Shown: positions 7,336 through 9,668 of the stretch, piece after piece
Layout of the letters: each line of letters begins with the position of its first letter
Position numbering within the stretch: position 1 is the stretch's first letter
Assembly: GCA_964442785.1 (NCBI GenBank)
Contig: CAYTZW010000037.1
Span: 1 to 9,668 of the forward strand
From: SIG223 sp964442785
GTDB taxonomy: Bacteria > Bacillota_I > Bacilli_A > RFN20 > DUOF01
Direction: 5' to 3'
DNA: 9,668 nucleotides
Translations under genes and position numbers: made by a program
Notes under the pieces: generated by a model
What the model saw: the letters and a program-made list of their open reading frames with translations, nothing else
The model's database searches: none
What the model was told of the DNA's origin: nothing

Positions 7336-7835
7336 TCCACGGTTAAATAAGGCTCTAGTTTTTCAAGTGTTGCTTCTTTTATTCCTTTAACATTACACAA
7401 TTCTTCCAAAGAATTAAAATTTCCATTTTCAATTCGATAAGCGACAATTCTAGCCGCTAAAGTTTTACCAATTCCAGAGATAGTTTCAAGTTCCGAAATC
7501 GAAGCCTTATTAACATTAATAGGATTTATAACTTCACTGCTTGATGTTTTAGGTATGGTATAAGTTTTACCGTCAACCAAAACTTCACTAGCACTTAAAT
7601 TGCTAACATTAGCATTTTCACAAAAACCACCTGCATAAGCCACTAAATCCTTTAAAGTAGCTCCAGTTGGTAAATAATAAGTCCCCGGACTTTCAACTTC
7701 TCCTTTTATAGATACTTCAACTATAGTCAAATTATTACTATTACCAAAACTAATAGAATTTGTAAATTTGTTAGCTAAATCCATAGCACAAACATATACG
7801 CCCGTAACAATGGCAACAAGAATTATAAATTTCAT
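7332..7835 (-). CDS. comEA: ComEA, membrane-anchored DNA receptor for transformation
   Basis: ComEA binds incoming double-stranded DNA at the outer face of the membrane and passes it to ComEC. The 167 residues show an N-terminal membrane anchor (about 3-18), then an SLBB/beta-grasp domain (about 38-95, with VEVSIKGEVESPGTYYLP and LKDLVAYAGG). A short linker leads to the helix-hairpin-helix pair: INVNKASISELETISGIGKTLAARIVAYR (106-134) and VKGIKEATLEKLEPYL (149-164). AAGGAGG stands 6 nt before the ATG. It is the first gene of the operon, downstream of a TTGACA promoter, and overlaps comEC by 4 nt. comEB, which sits between the two in Bacillus subtilis, is absent. No other competence genes are in view, so whether the cell is naturally transformable cannot be judged here. 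Confidence 0.96.
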   Translation of the reverse strand: MKFIILVAIVTGVYVCAMDLANKFTNSISFGNSNNLTIVEVSIKGEVESPGTYYLPTGATLKDLVAYAGGFCENANVSNLSASEVLVDGKTYTIPKTSSSEVINPINVNKASISELETISGIGKTLAARIVAYRIENGNFNSLEELCNVKGIKEATLEKLEPYLTVE

Positions 7836-7859
7836 TTTCTCCCTCCTTAATTATTAATA

Positions 7860-7891
7860 AGAAGGAAAGATGAAAATTCCTAAAATAAAAA
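7860..7891. repeat. Direct repeat copy 1, in the comEA leader
   Basis: These 32 bases match 9557-9588 in the same orientation at 29 positions. This copy lies between the comEA promoter and its ribosome site. On the plus strand each copy carries an ATG followed by similar codons (MKIPKIKI and stop here; MKISKIKKFQ and stop in the other), so both could descend from the 5' end of a lost gene. The sequence is A-rich, which weakens the significance. Confidence 0.5.
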
Positions 7892-7901
7892 TTTAAAAAA
7901 A

Positions 7902-7931
7902 CTAATAGAAAGAAGTTCACTAAAATGTCAA
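7902..7931 (-). promoter_or_regulatory. Promoter of the comEA operon
   Basis: A consensus -35 TTGACA (7931-7926) is followed after 18 nt by TATTAG (7907-7902; 4 of 6 consensus bases). Transcription would start near 7895 and give a leader of about 60 nt that contains direct repeat copy 1 and AAGGAGG. The -35 box lies only 20 bp after the lipoprotein stop codon. Confidence 0.65.
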
Positions 7932-7951
7932 CTATAGAGTATAAAACCATT

Positions 7952-9358
7952 TTAATTTATATTTTCATATTCAGACAAAGTTATCTCGTTTCCATAAGCA
8001 TCATAATATGTATATGTGCCTTTAGAATAATCACAAATATAATACTTTAATATAGTACAAGCAGTATATTCAAAAATAGCTCTAACTACCACATTCATTT
8101 CTTCATCATAATCTGTTCTAATAACTTTTGTTGTTTTCCAATTTTCATCATATTCATGCTCGTAGACAATACTAGTGCTATCATTATATTCATGAGTTTG
8201 CTTTATATAATACGTTTCATATTCTCCATTTTCATCATAAATTAATACATACTTATCTGTTATATTCCCTGTTGCATCATATTTTGTATCTGTATATTTT
8301 ATTTTATGTCCATTTATATCGTACTCATATTCATCAATATTTTTATATGTTATATTTCCTGATGCATCATATTTTGTATAAGTATATTTTGTTTTGTTCC
8401 AATTTTCATCATATTCATATTCAGAAATTCCTTTAAATCTAGTATTTCCTGATGCGTCATAATTTGTATATGTTTTCTTTTTTATGCTCCAATTTTCATT
8501 ATATTCTAGTTCATAGACAGAACTACCATCATAATAATAATTATCATAGCCTTTATACACGATATCATAATTACGTTCCCTATCTTCATCATAAACAAGT
8601 ACATACTTTTCATATATATTTCCTGCTTCATCATATTTTGTTACTGTTTTCTTTTTTATGTTCCAGTTTTCATCATATTCATATTCATAAGTACTAAAAG
8701 TATCAGTTTCCTTTATAATATGTTTTGTTTTATTTCCATTTGTATCATATTCATATAAATACTTTTCATATATATTTCCTTCTTTATCATATTTTGTATA
8801 TATTTCCTTTGTTTTATTTTCATTTATATCATATTCATATTCATAAATATATTTAGATGTTATATTTCCTTCTTTATCATATTTTATATATATTTCCTTT
8901 GTTTTATTTCCACTTGCATCATATTCATATTCATAAATATATTTAGATGTTATATTTCCCTCTTTATCATATTTTGTATATATTTCCTTTGTTTTATTTT
9001 CACTTGCATCATATTCATATACATCAATACTTTGAGATATCGTATTTCCTTCTGCATCATATTTTGTTATCGTTTTCTTTTTTATGCTCCAATTATCATT
9101 ATATTCATATTCATAGACTTCACTATTACCACTAGAATAATTATTAGTTTCTTTTATAATACATTTTTTATATTTTTCATTAATTTCATCATATACATAT
9201 ACATATTTATTTGTTATATGCCCTTTTGTATCATATTCATATTCATACTTTATATTATCATCTTTAGGGTTTGTATTTTTCTCCCCACACGAAGCAAGCA
9301 CAAACATCATCATACAAAAACACAATGCTAACAAATATTTTATTCTATTCTTTTTCAT
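7952..9358 (-). CDS. Secreted lipoprotein made of about 30-residue YD-type repeats
   Basis: I do not recognise a named family. The 468-residue product begins with a lipoprotein signal (basic MKKNRIK, hydrophobic 8-20, lipobox LASC with Cys24), so it should be lipid-anchored on the outer face of the membrane. The rest is almost wholly about eleven imperfect repeats with the pattern YEYD..GNKTK....KYD..GNI..KY. These resemble the YDxxG repeats of RHS/YD proteins, which form beta-sheet tracts. There is no RHS core, toxin or protease domain, so a structural or binding surface protein is likelier than a toxin. Some units are about 93 percent identical at DNA level. AAGGAG lies upstream of the ATG. 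The leader contains an 11-G tract and a terminator hairpin, and no clear terminator follows the gene. Confidence 0.85.
   Translation of the reverse strand: MKKNRIKYLLALCFCMMMFVLASCGEKNTNPKDDNIKYEYEYDTKGHITNKYVYVYDEINEKYKKCIIKETNNYSSGNSEVYEYEYNDNWSIKKKTITKYDAEGNTISQSIDVYEYDASENKTKEIYTKYDKEGNITSKYIYEYEYDASGNKTKEIYIKYDKEGNITSKYIYEYEYDINENKTKEIYTKYDKEGNIYEKYLYEYDTNGNKTKHIIKETDTFSTYEYEYDENWNIKKKTVTKYDEAGNIYEKYVLVYDEDRERNYDIVYKGYDNYYYDGSSVYELEYNENWSIKKKTYTNYDASGNTRFKGISEYEYDENWNKTKYTYTKYDASGNITYKNIDEYEYDINGHKIKYTDTKYDATGNITDKYVLIYDENGEYETYYIKQTHEYNDSTSIVYEHEYDENWKTTKVIRTDYDEEMNVVVRAIFEYTACTILKYYICDYSKGTYTYYDAYGNEITLSEYENIN
8435..8608 (-). repeat. Higher-order repeat copy 2 inside the lipoprotein gene
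   Basis: Residues 251-308 align without gaps to residues 51-108, exactly 200 residues away, and a little over half are identical. Shared landmarks are KYV.VYDE and VYE.EYN.NWSIKKKT.T.YDA.GNT. A third, looser copy begins at residue 369 (KYVLIYDE) and includes VYEHEYDENWKTTK. The gene therefore grew by duplicating blocks larger than one 30-residue unit. Confidence 0.7.
8771..9030 (-). repeat. Near-identical 90-bp tandem repeats inside the lipoprotein gene
   Basis: The DNA repeats with a 90-bp period (30 codons): about 2.9 copies over this stretch. Comparing 8821-8910 with 8911-9000, and 8851-8940 with 8941-9030, I count six differences in 90 bases each time. The repeat encodes the unit around KTKEIYTKYDKEGNITSKYIYEYEYD (residues about 122-187). 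Such close copies imply recent duplication and could change number by slippage or recombination without shifting the frame. Confidence 0.9.
9035..9208 (-). repeat. Higher-order repeat copy 1 inside the lipoprotein gene
   Basis: This is the partner of 8435-8608, offset by exactly 600 bp and coding for residues 51-108 of the lipoprotein. Confidence 0.7.
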
Positions 9359-9385
9359 ATTATCTATCTCCTTATTTCAGCAAAC

Positions 9386-9410
9386 AAAAAGTCTTGGAAT
9401 AACCAAGACC
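9386..9410 (-). terminator. Intrinsic terminator in the lipoprotein leader (candidate attenuator)
   Basis: On the minus strand GTCTTGG (9409-9403), a 5-nt loop and CCAAGAC (9397-9391) form a perfect 7-bp stem followed by TTTTTGTTT. It lies downstream of the lipoprotein promoter but upstream of its Shine-Dalgarno site, so transcripts would end before the gene unless the hairpin is prevented. This is the position of an attenuator. Its stem is richer in G and C than most sequence nearby. Confidence 0.75.
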
Positions 9411-9422
9411 AAAATTTGATGA

Positions 9423-9434
9423 TAAGAATTCTTA
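9423..9434. repeat. 12-bp perfect palindrome beside the G/C tract
   Basis: TAAGAATTCTTA is a perfect palindrome that directly adjoins the 11-base tract. It has no loop, so a protein-binding site is likelier than a hairpin. Its last three bases (read on the plus strand) supply the TAA that ends the leader ORF when the tract has 11 G. Confidence 0.4.
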
Positions 9435-9461
9435 CCCCCCCCCCCGAGAAAAAATAAACAT
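9432..9461 (-). other. Leader ORF crossing the G tract (MFIFSRGGG, stop)
   Basis: The minus-strand frame from ATG at 9461 reads through the G tract as CGG GGG GGG GGG and stops at TAA (9434-9432) with the 11 G shown. With 10 or 13 G the frame would continue to TGA at 9379-9377, past the leader terminator. With 9 or 12 G it would continue to TAG at 9366-9364, inside the lipoprotein ribosome site. It has no good Shine-Dalgarno site. However, another 9-codon ORF (9492-9463, MDIKPCLSE) ends one base before its ATG, so coupled translation is possible. Whether either is translated is unknown. Confidence 0.35.
9435..9445 (-). repeat. 11-nt poly-G tract in the lipoprotein leader
   Basis: Eleven consecutive C on the plus strand (G in the transcript) stand in otherwise very AT-rich DNA. 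I noticed no other G or C run longer than four in the window. Such tracts change length by slipped-strand mispairing. This one lies between the promoter and the start of a repeat-rich lipoprotein gene, the classic setting of a phase-variation switch. Confidence 0.85.
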
Positions 9462-9506
9462 TTTATTCGGAGAGGCAAGGTTTTATATCCATTACTTTCT
9501 ATTTTT

Positions 9507-9535
9507 ATTTTAATCCTTTCATAATATTTTGTAAA
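9507..9535 (-). promoter_or_regulatory. Promoter of the lipoprotein gene
   Basis: TTTACA (9535-9530), a 17-nt spacer and TAAAAT (9512-9507) each match the sigma-A consensus at five of six bases. Transcription should begin near 9500, giving a leader of about 140 nt that contains the G tract and the terminator hairpin. The promoter follows the terminator of the upstream permease gene. Confidence 0.65.
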
Positions 9536-9556
9536 TATTCGGTTTTATATTATCGT

Positions 9557-9588
9557 AGAAGAAAATATGAAAATTTCTAAAATAAAAA
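9557..9588. repeat. Direct repeat copy 2, upstream of the lipoprotein promoter
   Basis: This is the partner of 7860-7891 (29 of 32 positions identical, same orientation, 1697 bp apart). The two copies bracket the lipoprotein gene with its promoter and leader. This copy overlaps the T-rich tail of the permease terminator. Confidence 0.5.
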
Positions 9589-9628
9589 AGTTTCAATAAA
9601 GAATTTTTATCTTCCTTATCGAAACTTT
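9579..9628 (-). terminator. Rho-independent terminator after the ABC permease gene
   Basis: A long stem of 17 positions with two mismatches pairs 9587-9603 with 9612-9628; its outer eight pairs are AAAGTTTC/GAAACTTT. The loop is 8 nt. On the minus strand a T-rich tail (TTTTTTATTTT) overlaps and follows the stem. It starts 8 nt after the permease stop codon. Confidence 0.75.
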
Positions 9629-9636
9629 AAATAACC

Positions 9637-9668
9637 TTATTCGCTTCTTAAAGCTTCAACAGGGTCTT
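9637..9668 (-). CDS. C-terminus of an FtsX/MacB-like ABC transporter permease (partial)
   Basis: Only the last nine complete codons and the stop are in the window: DPVEALRSE, then TAA at 9639-9637. This ending is typical of FtsX-like (MacB/LolC-type) ABC permeases, which often finish in DP.EALR.E after the last membrane helix. Such permeases work with an ATPase in exporting or resisting peptides or in moving lipoproteins. The call rests on a very short stretch and the gene continues beyond the right edge. A terminator follows at once, so it ends its own transcription unit. Confidence 0.6.
   Translation of the reverse strand, partial: DPVEALRSE

Noticed and set aside
8771..9030. Tandem repeats as a CRISPR array
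   Set aside because: The 90-bp copies adjoin each other with no unique spacers and keep a protein frame.
8452..9331. Plus-strand His/Tyr-rich open frames opposite the lipoprotein
   Set aside because: They are the antisense of the TATTCATATTCAT-type codons of the YD repeats; the lipobox, ribosome site and repeat logic all support the minus strand.
7952..9358. RHS polymorphic toxin, or MORN-repeat protein
   Set aside because: There is no RHS core, no self-cleavage motif, no C-terminal toxin domain and no immunity gene next to it; the MORN pattern (YxGxWxxGxxxGxG) is not present.
9419..9455. G tract as a variable spacer between -35 and -10 boxes
   Set aside because: TATCAT (9424-9419) could be a -10, but the nearest T-rich -35 would be about 23 nt away with 11 G and is a poor match; the TTTACA/TAAAAT promoter upstream is better.

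Overview
The window comes from a very AT-rich Gram-positive bacterium, most likely a gut-type lineage of Bacillota in the class Bacilli (Erysipelotrichales/RF39-like). This rests on the base composition, strong Shine-Dalgarno sites and the comEA-comEC-holA-gpr-lepA gene order. The standard code is used: holA and comEA end at TGA at the expected family length, so it is not a Mycoplasma reading TGA as Trp. A germination protease gene (gpr) implies an endospore former or a recent descendant of one. Every convincing gene lies on the minus strand, so transcription runs from right to left.

Right edge (9668 to about 9359): the last codons of a FtsX/MacB-like ABC transporter permease and its terminator come first. 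They are followed by the promoter and a leader of about 140 nt for a lipoprotein gene. The leader holds an 11-nt G tract (minus strand), a 12-bp palindrome and an intrinsic terminator placed before the Shine-Dalgarno site. A short leader ORF crosses the G tract. With 11 G it stops just after the tract. With one G more or fewer it would read through the terminator.

9358-7952: a 468-residue lipoprotein built of about 30-residue Tyr/Asp/Gly-Asn (YD-type) repeats, some nearly identical at DNA level. With the G tract, this looks like a phase-variable and size-variable surface protein. It is the most interesting part of the window.

7835-2977: a compact operon from a TTGACA promoter: comEA and comEC (DNA uptake), holA (DNA polymerase III delta), a small SWIM-like zinc-finger protein, gpr, and a 100-residue membrane-anchored protein, closed by a terminator. 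The order resembles the comE-holA-rpsT-gpr-spoIIP-lepA region of Bacillus. Here comEB, rpsT and spoIIP are missing, the SWIM-like gene occupies the rpsT position, and ComEC is short and appears to lack the OB-fold.

2927-83: a second unit, fmt-lepA, which pairs initiator-tRNA formylation with the translational GTPase EF4. It has its own promoter, overlapped by an inverted repeat, and its own terminator. At the left edge a further promoter and Shine-Dalgarno site point to a gene starting just outside the window. All calls come from reading motifs by eye; no search or folding program was run.
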